From the NCBI GenBank assembly GCA_046590705.1, contig JBKJUK010000136.1:1-15888 (forward strand): 15,888 nt of DNA, read 5' to 3'. The notes below the pieces were generated by a model. It worked only from the letters and a program-made list of their open reading frames with translations. It ran no database searches and had not been told where the DNA came from. The DNA comes from JBKJUK01 sp046590705. GTDB taxonomy: Bacteria; Acidobacteriota; Thermoanaerobaculia; Gp7-AA8. Position 1 is the first letter of the stretch; every line of letters begins with the position of its first letter. The position numbers and the translations under genes were made by a program. Below are positions 1 to 6,987 of the stretch, one piece after another.

Positions 1-2211
1 GGTTAGATCGTCGAGGATCCAGAAACCGCGACCCTGGGTCGATGCCACCAGATCTCCATTCGTCAGTTGTAAATCCGTGATCGGAACGATGGGAAGTTTC
101 AACTGCAGCGGCTGCCAATTCCCTCCGTCGTCGAAGGAGACGTACACACCGCGCTCGGTCCCCGCGTACAGAAGACCAGCACGTGCGGGATCGGCACGAA
201 TCACTCGGGTGAAATGGTCATTGGCGATGCCCTGGGTAATGAGCGTCCAGGTTTTTCCGTAGTCGGTAGTTCGATAAAGATAAGGACGGAAGTCGTCGGA
301 TTTGTATCTGGTCGCAGCGACATAGGCGCCCCCATTGCTGAATGGGTGAACGTCGATGCTGTTGATCATGCTCCACTCAGGCATTCCTGCTGGCGTGACG
401 TTCTTCCAGTTCTTCCCGTCGTCGCGGGAGACGTGAATCAGTCCGTCGTCCGAACCAGTCCAGAGCAGGCCAGGTTCGCTCTTTGACTCAGCCGCTGCGA
501 AGATCGTCCCGTAGTATTCGACGCTGGTGTTGTCCTTGGTGATTGGGCCGCCGGAGGATCCCATCCGACTCTTGTCGTTCCGGGTCAGATCGGGACTGAT
601 GGTCTCCCAACTCGTTCCGCCGGTTCGTGACCTGAGCAGATGCTGGGACGCGCTGTAAAGCGTGTCTGCGTCATTAGGCGAGAAGAAGAGCGGGAAGTTC
701 CATTGAAAGCGATGCCGCAGGCCTTCAGCGCCTGCCCCCATCGGATTGTCAGGCCAGGCATTGAGATCGCGGAATTCGCCGGTCTGGTGATTGGCCCTGA
801 CCAGCAGGCCCCCATAGGAACCGCCGAAAACGACGTCAGGGTTGTCAGGCTTGGCGACGATGTGACCGCTCTCACCCCCAGCGGTTTCGTCCCAGTCGCG
901 CAGACCAATCCCGCGTCCGGAAGATCGGCTGCGGATACGTACCGCACTGTTGTCCTGCTGTCCACCCAGAAGTCTGTAGGGAAACGCCGAATCGGTCGAG
1001 ACCCGGTAGAACTGCGCGGTCGGCTGGTTGTCCTGACGGGACCAGGTCGCGCCTCCATCCGTGGAAACATTCGCTCCGCCGTCGTTCGATTCAATCATCC
1101 TCATCGGATTGTCAGGTGCGATCCAGAGATCGTGATTGTCTCCATGAGGCGTAGGAATGGCGGTGAAGGTTTTTCCGCCGTCCTTCGACTTGTGGAAATT
1201 CACATTGAGAACGTAGACCACGTCAGCATCGGATGGGTCTGCGTAAATCCGGCTGTAGTACCAGGCACGCTGGCGGAGATCTCTGGCCTCGTTGGTTTTG
1301 TCCCAGGTAGCACCGCCGTCGCGCGAGCGGAATACGCCGCCCTCGTTCGCTTCGATGATGGCGTAGACATTCTGCGAATTGGACTGCGAGACGGCCACGC
1401 CGATGATGCCGATCGGGCCTTTCGGAAATCCTTTACCTCTGTTCAGGCTGACCCAACTGTCGCCACCATCGGTGGATTTCCAGAGTGCCGAACCCTCTCC
1501 GCCGCTCTCGAGAGAGTAGGGCGAGCGGCGCACTCTCCAGGTGCTCGCATAAAGCGTACGCGGATTCACAGGATCCATGATGAGATCGATGGCACCAGCG
1601 TTCTGATTGGCGAAGAGCACACGTTCCCACGTTTTGCCGCCGTCTTTTGAACGATAAACACCGCGCATCTCGTTGGGGCCGAAAAGATGTCCGAGCACCG
1701 CTGCGTAAACCAGTTCTGGATTGCGGGGGTGAATGCGTACACGCGGAATGTGTCTCGAGTCGGCGAGCCCGGAGAACGTCCAGGTCTTTCCTCCGTCGAC
1801 AGACTTCCAGAGTCCGTCGCCATGCGAGACATTTCCGCGTACAGTCTTCTCGCCGCCACCGACGTAGATCACGTTCGGGTCTGACTCAGACACCGCTACC
1901 GCACCAATCGAGCCGCCGAAGAAGCCGTCGGAGATGCTGATCCAGGTGACCCCGCTGTCAGTGGTCTTCCAGACCCCGCCACCGGTTGCGCCGAAGTAGT
2001 AAGTGCCCGGCTGGCTGCGTACGCCCTCAACCGCTGCGACGCGTCCACCGCGGTAAGGCCCTACCTCGCGCCATCCGAAGCCTTTCACGGCTGGCTCGAA
2101 GAGTCTGGCGCTTTTTCCAGCGGGAGTTTTAGGAGCGGCCGCTGCTTCGGCAGAGAAAGTCAGGCTCAGGAGCGTAAGAACGACGGCGATTGAAGATCTT
2201 CTGAATTGCAT
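1..2211 (-). CDS. Secreted BNR/sortilin-like beta-propeller protein (3' end beyond window)
   Basis: Open for 737 codons from an ATG at 2211 to the left edge, so the C-terminus is missing. Residues 1-26 are a typical signal peptide (basic start, hydrophobic core, Ala-rich cleavage region), so the product is exported. At least eleven BNR/Asp-box-like motifs of the form S-x-D-G-G-x-T-W recur, for example near residues 82-90, 136-144, 187-194, 245-253, 296-303, 341-349, 382-390, 527-535, 594-602, 647-655 and 692-699. Each lies on a beta-propeller blade, as in sialidases, VPS10/sortilin and plant HCF136-like proteins. Bacterial members are usually labelled glycosyl hydrolase or WD40/YVTN/BNR-like protein, and the reaction or ligand is generally unknown. 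I see no sialidase catalytic set and would not call it an enzyme. An AGGA Shine-Dalgarno (2221-2224) lies nine bases before the ATG. It is divergent from the MaoC gene. Confidence 0.9.
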   Translation of the reverse strand, partial: MQFRRSSIAVVLTLLSLTFSAEAAAAPKTPAGKSARLFEPAVKGFGWREVGPYRGGRVAAVEGVRSQPGTYYFGATGGGVWKTTDSGVTWISISDGFFGGSIGAVAVSESDPNVIYVGGGEKTVRGNVSHGDGLWKSVDGGKTWTFSGLADSRHIPRVRIHPRNPELVYAAVLGHLFGPNEMRGVYRSKDGGKTWERVLFANQNAGAIDLIMDPVNPRTLYASTWRVRRSPYSLESGGEGSALWKSTDGGDSWVSLNRGKGFPKGPIGIIGVAVSQSNSQNVYAIIEANEGGVFRSRDGGATWDKTNEARDLRQRAWYYSRIYADPSDADVVYVLNVNFHKSKDGGKTFTAIPTPHGDNHDLWIAPDNPMRMIESNDGGANVSTDGGATWSRQDNQPTAQFYRVSTDSAFPYRLLGGQQDNSAVRIRSRSSGRGIGLRDWDETAGGESGHIVAKPDNPDVVFGGSYGGLLVRANHQTGEFRDLNAWPDNPMGAGAEGLRHRFQWNFPLFFSPNDADTLYSASQHLLRSRTGGTSWETISPDLTRNDKSRMGSSGGPITKDNTSVEYYGTIFAAAESKSEPGLLWTGSDDGLIHVSRDDGKNWKNVTPAGMPEWSMINSIDVHPFSNGGAYVAATRYKSDDFRPYLYRTTDYGKTWTLITQGIANDHFTRVIRADPARAGLLYAGTERGVYVSFDDGGNWQPLQLKLPIVPITDLQLTNGDLVASTQGRGFWILDDLT

Positions 2212-2369
2212 TTGAGAGCATCCTTTTGGACCTCAACATCAGATTGAGGCGCGCGATCACTTGGATCTTGATTGTGCATCATCGATCATTCGGCTGCGCT
2301 AAAATTACAGCGATCGTTGCGGGGCAGCCCGGTTCACTTGATACAGTCTCAGTGAAGAGGATCTCTTTT

Positions 2370-2810
2370 ATGAACGATGATGAGCTTGGCCCTGCCCGTA
2401 TCGAAGATTTCGAAGCGGGCCAGCACGTGTCCTGCTCGAAGACGTTCACCGAAGAGGATCTCGAGAACTTCATCGCCATCACTGGTGATATGAATCCTAT
2501 CCACACCGACGAACAGTACGCTGCGTCGACGAAGTTCGGGAAGCGTATTCTTCACGGACTTCTGACGGCCTCGATGTTTTCCACGCTGGTCGGGATGTTC
2601 CTGCCTGGAAAAGGAGCGATCTATCGTGCGCAGACCTTGCGCTTTCTGCTGCCGGTGTATCCCGGCGAGACGCTGACCGCACACTTTGTGGTTCGCTCTG
2701 TCGATCGAGAAAAGCACCGGATCGAGATCGATGCCTGGATTGAGAATGAAGACGGCGACCATGTCATCGAGGGCGAGTCAGAGGCGGGACTTTTGCGGGT
2801 GAGTGGTTGA
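2370..2810 (+). CDS. MaoC-like (R)-specific enoyl-CoA hydratase
   Basis: A 146-residue single hot-dog-fold protein. The hydratase 2 signature is clear: F-I-A-I-T-G-D-M-N-P-I-H at residues 34-45, with D40 and H45 spaced exactly like the catalytic Asp/His pair of PhaJ, followed by the H-G-L-L-T-A-S helix at 62-68. The family hydrates trans-2-enoyl-CoA to (R)-3-hydroxyacyl-CoA in the cytoplasm, feeding PHA or lipid metabolism; the substrate chain length cannot be read here. The frame is open further upstream to 2226, but the ATG at 2370 has an AGAGGA Shine-Dalgarno (2356-2361) at eight bases and starts just before the conserved domain, so I chose it. No PHA genes are nearby. Its TGA is followed immediately by a repeat element. 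Confidence 0.92.
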   Translation: MNDDELGPARIEDFEAGQHVSCSKTFTEEDLENFIAITGDMNPIHTDEQYAASTKFGKRILHGLLTASMFSTLVGMFLPGKGAIYRAQTLRFLLPVYPGETLTAHFVVRSVDREKHRIEIDAWIENEDGDHVIEGESEAGLLRVSG

Positions 2811-2905
2811 TGAACGCAGAACGCATAACGATGAAGTAAGAAAGAAAGAAGATTTGACGCTGTCGTTGACTCTTTCTTACTTCGACGTTCTGCGTTCTGC
2901 GTTCA
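2811..2905. repeat. 35-bp inverted repeat after the MaoC stop codon
   Basis: The left arm (2811-2845) and right arm (2871-2905) are reverse complements over 35 bases with about three mismatches, separated by a 25-base spacer. The arms carry the tandem GAACGCA units also found in the two plus-strand repeat copies between 4551 and 4750. The structure begins on the base after the MaoC TGA (2808-2810). It could fold into a long hairpin and protect or terminate the mRNA, but there is no U-tract right after it, so it is not a standard intrinsic terminator. Confidence 0.85.
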
Positions 2906-2958
2906 CCAGCCTTACTTCGAAGTCAGCGGGTCCCGTCACAGGCAGGATTGCCTGTGCT
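2887..2958 (-). repeat. Dispersed 73-bp palindromic repeat, copy 1
   Basis: Read on the minus strand, this 72-base stretch matches copies 2 and 3. It starts with the CACAGGCA-ATCC-TGCCTGTG hairpin (8-bp stem, 4-base loop; 2937-2956 here), then GGACCC, then CTTCGAAG, then two GAACGCA units. It has one single-base deletion relative to the other two copies. It fills most of the convergent gap between the MaoC gene and the histidine kinase and overlaps the right arm of the 35-bp inverted repeat. Confidence 0.85.
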
Positions 2959-2983
2959 CCACGCTGAGGCGCCCTGAGCGCAG

Positions 2984-4492
2984 TCAGGCGCTCTCTGGAT
3001 CCGACTTTTCCAGCACCCGCGCGATCGTATGCGCGAGGTCCGCTGGCTCGACTGGTTTCTGACGGTAGGCCGTGAAGCCTGCTGCGGTGATTCGTTCGCG
3101 ATCGTCGGGCCGGCTGAGTACCGTCAGTGCGATTGCCGGAACATTCCCCCCCTTGCTTGCGGGGCGGGCACGCAGCTGGCGGAGTAATTCAATTCCGTCG
3201 ATGTCCGGCATGAAGATGTCGCAGACAATCGCATCCGGCTTTACCCGGTCGATCAACTCGATCGCTCCGAGAGCGGAGGTCGTTGCGGTCACCTTCGCGC
3301 CGCAGCGTTCGAGGATTGCTGAAATCATCTCCACCGTGTCGTACTCATTGTCGATGACCAGAATGGAGGCATTGGACAAAGAGGGGAGCGTCTCAGTGCG
3401 GGCTTCTTCGGCTCGCCCGACATACGTCAGCGCCTGCTGCTGCTCCGGTGTTCCCCTCATTGCCGGCAAGGTAACCGTAAAGGTAGAGCCGAGACCTGCT
3501 CCATCGCTGGCTGCCGAGACGGATCCACCATGAAGTTCAGAAAGGTGCCGGACGATGGCCAGACCGAGTCCGAGGCCGCCGCGTGAATGCATCACGGCTG
3601 ACTCCTCCTGCCTGAAACGCTCGAAGATCAGCGGGAGGAAATCGGCTTGAATACCGATGCCGTAGTCCCGAACAGTGATGGTTGCGGATTCGCCCTTCAA
3701 CGTGATCCGAAGCTCCACGCTCGACTTGACGGGAGAGAACTTCACAGCATTCGTGAGGAGGTTGGTGATGATCTGATGGATTCGATTCGGATCTCCGCTC
3801 ACCACGCACACCTCGCAGTCGGACTCGAACGACAAGTGGATCTCTTTCTCTTCCGCCTGAGGTCGAGCTCCTTCAAGTGAAGCCTCGGCCATAGCCCGAA
3901 GATCCACGTTACGGAATTCGAGCCGGAGCTTGCCGGTGTCGATGCGGGAAATGTCGACCAGGTCTTCAACGAGTTGAGCCTGTACCTTGGCGCTGCGGTG
4001 GATCGAGTCGATGGCAGTTTTCAGAGTCTCCGCGTCGAGATCTCCGATCTTCAGCATTCGAACCCAGCCAAGAATTGATGTCATCGGGCTGCGCAACTCG
4101 TGTGAGACGGTCGCCAGGAACTGATCTTTGGAAACGTTGGAGCGGGTGGCCTCCTCGGCTAAAGCGCTGTTCTCCAGCAACAGCGAGATCTGCGTTGCGA
4201 TGGTTGCCAGATGCGGTGATTCAGTAAGGCCGGCACCACTGAACGAGAGAGTGCCGATCTCTTTCTCGAAGGAGTGAATGGGAACGGACAGTGTCGCTGG
4301 CTTCTCTTCGCCATGTCTGATGACGACTCGTTCTTCGTCGGAGTAGCTGAAACAAATCGTGACACCGTCGGCATGTGCCAGTTCCGAAGCAAGCGTGGCC
4401 AACGCTGTCAGCTGGTGATGAAAGCGCTCGCGCTGAGGGGCCGAGAGGCGCCTCTCGGCGTGTTCGCTGGCAGGTTCGGGGGTCGGCTCCAC
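2984..4492 (-). CDS. Hybrid histidine kinase with C-terminal receiver domain
   Basis: A 502-residue soluble protein with no membrane segment. Order: a GAF-like N-terminal sensor region (about residues 20-115); a HisKA domain with the H-box S-H-E-L-R-S-P and phosphoacceptor H131; a HATPase_c domain with N-box (N-L-L-T-N-A-V-K-F), the D-Y-G-I-G-I G1 box and G-L-G-L-G-L-A-I; and a receiver with D425 in C-D-I-F-M-P-D and the conserved K479. It should autophosphorylate and pass phosphate to its own receiver, and it has no DNA-binding output. The GTG at 4492 has GAAGG eight bases upstream. A GTG at 4507 and a TTG at 4561 are in frame, but the TTG lies inside a repeat. It sits on the same strand downstream of the rsb genes, about 260 bases from them, with two repeat copies in the gap. 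It probably belongs to the same signalling pathway. Confidence 0.9.
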   Translation of the reverse strand: MEPTPEPASEHAERRLSAPQRERFHHQLTALATLASELAHADGVTICFSYSDEERVVIRHGEEKPATLSVPIHSFEKEIGTLSFSGAGLTESPHLATIATQISLLLENSALAEEATRSNVSKDQFLATVSHELRSPMTSILGWVRMLKIGDLDAETLKTAIDSIHRSAKVQAQLVEDLVDISRIDTGKLRLEFRNVDLRAMAEASLEGARPQAEEKEIHLSFESDCEVCVVSGDPNRIHQIITNLLTNAVKFSPVKSSVELRITLKGESATITVRDYGIGIQADFLPLIFERFRQEESAVMHSRGGLGLGLAIVRHLSELHGGSVSAASDGAGLGSTFTVTLPAMRGTPEQQQALTYVGRAEEARTETLPSLSNASILVIDNEYDTVEMISAILERCGAKVTATTSALGAIELIDRVKPDAIVCDIFMPDIDGIELLRQLRARPASKGGNVPAIALTVLSRPDDRERITAAGFTAYRQKPVEPADLAHTIARVLEKSDPESA

Positions 4493-4550
4493 AAGGAGTA
4501 CCTTCACACAGCTTTGCTTTCGAAGTAAACATGGACAGGCAGATAAGTGA

Positions 4551-4623
4551 AGCACAGGCAATCCTGCCTGTGGCTGGACCCACTAACTTCGAAGATCAGG
4601 CTGATGAACGCAGAACGCAGAAC
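4551..4623 (+). repeat. Dispersed 73-bp palindromic repeat, copy 2
   Basis: Aligned to copy 3 without gaps, it matches at 67 of 73 positions by my hand count. It begins with the CACAGGCA/TGCCTGTG hairpin at 4553-4572 and ends with the GAACGCAGAAC units. The sequence just after it (to about 4640) resembles the A-rich left arm at 2831-2850, so the mobile or duplicated unit may be longer. It lies directly upstream of the histidine kinase start. Confidence 0.88.
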
Positions 4624-4677
4624 GATGGTAAGAAAAGAAGCAACGACGCTAATGATGCTGCTGGAACGCGATTGTGG

Positions 4678-4750
4678 AGCACAGGCAATCCTGCCTGTGA
4701 CTGGACCCACTGACTTCGAAGGCCATGCCGATGAACGCAGAACGCAGAAC
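4678..4750 (+). repeat. Dispersed 73-bp palindromic repeat, copy 3
   Basis: Same unit and orientation as copy 2, offset by 127 bases. Its last base (4750) directly touches the stop codon (4751-4753) of the small unknown gene on the minus strand. Copies 2 and 3 together occupy most of the gap between the rsb operon and the histidine kinase. Their hairpins could separate expression of the two parts. Confidence 0.88.
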
Positions 4751-5128
4751 TCACGTTTTGCTGGTGGTGCGATCGATGTTCGCCCAGATCCATTCCTGCT
4801 CAATCAGTACGTCGAACGCCGCCACCTGCTCTGCATCGCTGCCTGCATGCTGCTCCAGGAGGGCCTCGATTCGTTCGCCCGTCGCTACCTTCGAGTTGAG
4901 CGCTGAGGCGTCGAGCACATGGAACTCTCCGTCGTCGTTGACGATCAGAAGCTGAATGCCGCCGGTCTCGAAGACTCTTGCCGTTCCTGGCGGGACGTCG
5001 GCTGCAGGCGACAGCTTCCGGTAGCCGAGGTTCCATGCTGCTTCTACCTGTGGCGAAGGCGTATGTACACTTCGCTTGAAGATCAGAACTGCGTCACTGA
5101 CAATTCCACGGAGTGTGAGTTTTTTCAT
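4751..5128 (-). CDS. Small unknown protein coupled to the rsb operon
   Basis: A 125-residue cytoplasmic protein that I do not recognise. Its ATG overlaps the stop of the phosphatase gene (ATGA), so it is probably translated by coupling; no good Shine-Dalgarno is needed or seen. It has no signal peptide or membrane segment. It starts with a basic M-K-K stretch, has a central beta-rich part (G-T-A-R-V-F-E-T-G-G-I-Q-L-L-I-V) and ends in a helical, Glu-rich part with two Trp residues (W-I-W). The central strand pattern faintly resembles a Rieske-type small-subunit fold, but the Cys and His ligands are absent, so I would not assign it. The position suggests a regulatory partner of the stressosome genes. 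Confidence 0.72.
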   Translation of the reverse strand: MKKLTLRGIVSDAVLIFKRSVHTPSPQVEAAWNLGYRKLSPAADVPPGTARVFETGGIQLLIVNDDGEFHVLDASALNSKVATGERIEALLEQHAGSDAEQVAAFDVLIEQEWIWANIDRTTSKT

Positions 5129-6201
5129 GAGAGGGTCGCCGGTGCATCAACAGGCGGTAGGTCGGCTTTCAAAACCAGGATGGATGCGTCGTCCGTGCCG
5201 CGTTGGTGATCTCGAAAGATCAGTGAGGCGATGATCGATGGATGCTTGAAGGCGATGCCCCGATGATTGCCCAGCTTCCAGCGCGATCCGATCCCATCCG
5301 AGTGAAGGACGAGGAGCGCGCCTTTCGGGAACTTGTGCGTCTGCGGTGGAACCTGCCGCCTGTCCAGACCGACGATTCCGTTCAGACCAAGAAGTCCGGA
5401 CTGTTTCTCTCGTGTGACGATGGCACCGCTGATATTTCCCATCGCGGAGAAGGACAGCTCGTTGGATTCGCGGCTTATGGTCGCGATCGCGATGGCAGCG
5501 CCGCGCGTATTCGTCAGCGCGTCCTGAAGTGGTCTGAACCGCGCCTCCTGTCCCTCGCTGGATTCCAGATCCTGTCGGAAGGCCGCCACTGCGGCATTCG
5601 CCGCGGCGGCAGCGTCTGGTCCATGTCCCAGGCCATCTGCCACCAGCAGGTCGATCGATCGAGGAGACGAGGATGCGATCCAGGCGTCTCCATTGAATTC
5701 TTCACCAGCAAGAGGAATCGCGATTCCGGAAATCTGAGTAGATGACGGAGCGACTCGTCCTCCCGACCACACTTGTGCAACGATCAACGTTCCCTTCCCC
5801 TGCTCCGAGTAGATGTCGAAAACAGTGGCCAGGCGTGCAATGGAACCGAGTCCGGAGCCGGTAGTTCCGGTCGTGGAGTAGCCGTCGCGCATCGCCCGTC
5901 CAATCTCCTGAATGCCGGGACCTCCATCGATGGCCAGAATTTCGACGGCCAGACAGTCCTGAAATTCGAGCACGCGCGCCAGCATGGCTCCGCTTCTGGC
6001 GTGCTTCACCAGATTCGTACCGATCTCGTTCACGATGATGTTGAGGTTTCCGCTCTCGGTTTCGCTGAGTCCTATTCTTTCCGCGAAGGAGGCAGCCAGC
6101 CGGCGAACTTCGCCGAACCCGGTGGCCTCGACGACCGGCAGAAAGCGTCCGTGCTGGATGGTGATGAAGTCGCGAACGTTATTCACGGTATCTGTGCTCA
6201 C
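5125..6201 (-). CDS. Fused HATPase (RsbT/RsbW-like) and SpoIIE/PP2C phosphatase
   Basis: A 358-residue fusion. Residues about 25-145 form a GHKL ATPase: N-box N-E-I-G-T-N-L-V-K-H-A (58-68), D-G-G-P-G-I (92-97) and a G-S-G-L-G lid motif (115-119). Residues about 160-347 form a SpoIIE/RsbX-type PP2C phosphatase, with metal-binding acidic positions visible at D172, D189 (A-D-G), D302 (S-D-G) and D337/D338 (G-T-D-D-A-S). In stressosome operons this position is held by RsbX, which dephosphorylates RsbS and RsbR. The ATPase half could bind or phosphorylate a partner. The start is GTG at 6201, overlapping the rsbT stop (GTGA), and the stop overlaps the next ATG. It might instead act on a downstream anti-anti-sigma factor not in this window. 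Confidence 0.9.
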   Translation of the reverse strand: MSTDTVNNVRDFITIQHGRFLPVVEATGFGEVRRLAASFAERIGLSETESGNLNIIVNEIGTNLVKHARSGAMLARVLEFQDCLAVEILAIDGGPGIQEIGRAMRDGYSTTGTTGSGLGSIARLATVFDIYSEQGKGTLIVAQVWSGGRVAPSSTQISGIAIPLAGEEFNGDAWIASSSPRSIDLLVADGLGHGPDAAAAANAAVAAFRQDLESSEGQEARFRPLQDALTNTRGAAIAIATISRESNELSFSAMGNISGAIVTREKQSGLLGLNGIVGLDRRQVPPQTHKFPKGALLVLHSDGIGSRWKLGNHRGIAFKHPSIIASLIFRDHQRGTDDASILVLKADLPPVDAPATLS

Positions 6202-6605
6202 GCTTTCCAGCGGATGAGCGTGATGATCGTGCCAACACCGGATGAACTGCTCAAGTCGAATTCATTCACCAGCCGCCGTGCTCCGCCCAGGCCCAGGCCA
6301 AGGCCGTTGCCGCTCGTGAATCCGTCTTCCATAGCCTGGGTCTTGTTCTCAATGCCGGGACCCTGATCGGTGAAGATGAGCTTCACACCGCGACGGCTGT
6401 TCAGTGATATTTTCTGCGCCTCCATCGAACCACCGCCGCCGTGGATGAGGGTATTGCGCGCGATCTCACTTGCAGCTGTGACGATCTTGGTCTGCTCGAT
6501 CAGGCTGAAGTCCGTTTCGGTTGCCATCTGACGGACCAGCTGGCGGACCAGCACCACGTCGTTGGAAGAGGCCAGTGGGAGTGTCTGACGGCGTTCAATC
6601 TCCAT
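6198..6605 (-). CDS. rsbT: RsbT-type serine/threonine switch kinase
   Basis: A 135-residue single-domain GHKL kinase. Visible motifs are the N-box S-E-I-A-R-N-T-L-I-H-G, the D-Q-G-P-G-I G1 box and G-N-G-L-G-L-G-L-G-G-A-R-R-L, the form typical of RsbT rather than RsbW. RsbT is held by the RsbR/RsbS stressosome, phosphorylates both under stress, and is then released to activate a downstream phosphatase. The frame is open to 6668, but that lies inside rsbS; the ATG at 6605 has a GAGGA Shine-Dalgarno and gives the family's usual length. The gene overlaps the rsbS end by 11 bases and the next GTG by four. Confidence 0.94.
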   Translation of the reverse strand: MEIERRQTLPLASSNDVVLVRQLVRQMATETDFSLIEQTKIVTAASEIARNTLIHGGGGSMEAQKISLNSRRGVKLIFTDQGPGIENKTQAMEDGFTSGNGLGLGLGGARRLVNEFDLSSSSGVGTIITLIRWKA

Positions 6606-6987
6606 TCTCTGAATCCTCGCCCGAATCGGAGATGATCTTCTGCAGCAGCAGAACGCCGCGGTCGACATTCAACGCCGTTTTGATCCCCGGTAGCTCCAGG
6701 CCGAGTTCGACGAGCGTAATGGCCACCTGCGGCTTCATTCCCACCAGCACCGTGTCCGCCCCGAGAATATGGGCCATGCCGGCGATGTCGGCCAGGATGC
6801 GCCCGATGAACGAGTCCACGATCTCGAGCGCGGAAATGTCGATGAGGACCCCCCGCGCGCCCGACTTACTGATGCGGTTGGTCAGGTCTTCCTGTAGGTT
6901 CATGGCCAGATCGTCGTGCAGCTCAACCTGAATGCTTACCAGCAGGATCCTGCCGATCTGCAGAATCGGGATTCTTTCCGTGCTCAT
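6595..6987 (-). CDS. rsbS: RsbS-type STAS scaffold protein of the stressosome
   Basis: A 130-residue single STAS domain. The sequence I-D-I-S-A-L-E-I-V-D-S-F-I-G-R places a serine at residue 59, the same number and context as the RsbT phosphorylation site Ser59 of Bacillus subtilis RsbS. The G-M-K-P-Q-V-A motif and L-V-E-L-G-L-E-L helix are typical. With RsbR it would build the stressosome core that holds RsbT. The start is ATG at 6987, overlapping the rsbR stop (ATGA); the 52 extra upstream codons in this frame lie inside rsbR and are not plausible. The C-terminal tail is acidic (S-D-S-G-E-D-S-E-N-G-D). Confidence 0.95.
   Translation of the reverse strand: MSTERIPILQIGRILLVSIQVELHDDLAMNLQEDLTNRISKSGARGVLIDISALEIVDSFIGRILADIAGMAHILGADTVLVGMKPQVAITLVELGLELPGIKTALNVDRGVLLLQKIISDSGEDSENGD

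Noticed and set aside
640..1650. 336-codon plus-strand open frame
   Set aside because: It lies antisense to the beta-propeller gene, whose repeated S-x-D-G-G-x-T-W motifs clearly show the true frame; the plus-strand translation has no domain.
2300..2305. TAAAAT as a -10 box for the MaoC gene
   Set aside because: No acceptable -35 hexamer 16-18 bases upstream; too weak to annotate.
2976..2993. GAGCGC/GCGCTC hairpin at the kinase stop as a terminator
   Set aside because: Only six base pairs and no U-tract on the minus strand.
4551..4750. Possible CRISPR array from two direct repeats
   Set aside because: Only two 73-bp units with an internal palindrome, a spacing that does not fit spacers, an inverted third copy, and no cas genes.
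5773..6366. 197-codon plus-strand open frame over the phosphatase and rsbT
   Set aside because: It is antisense to two well-supported, coupled genes and its translation is featureless.
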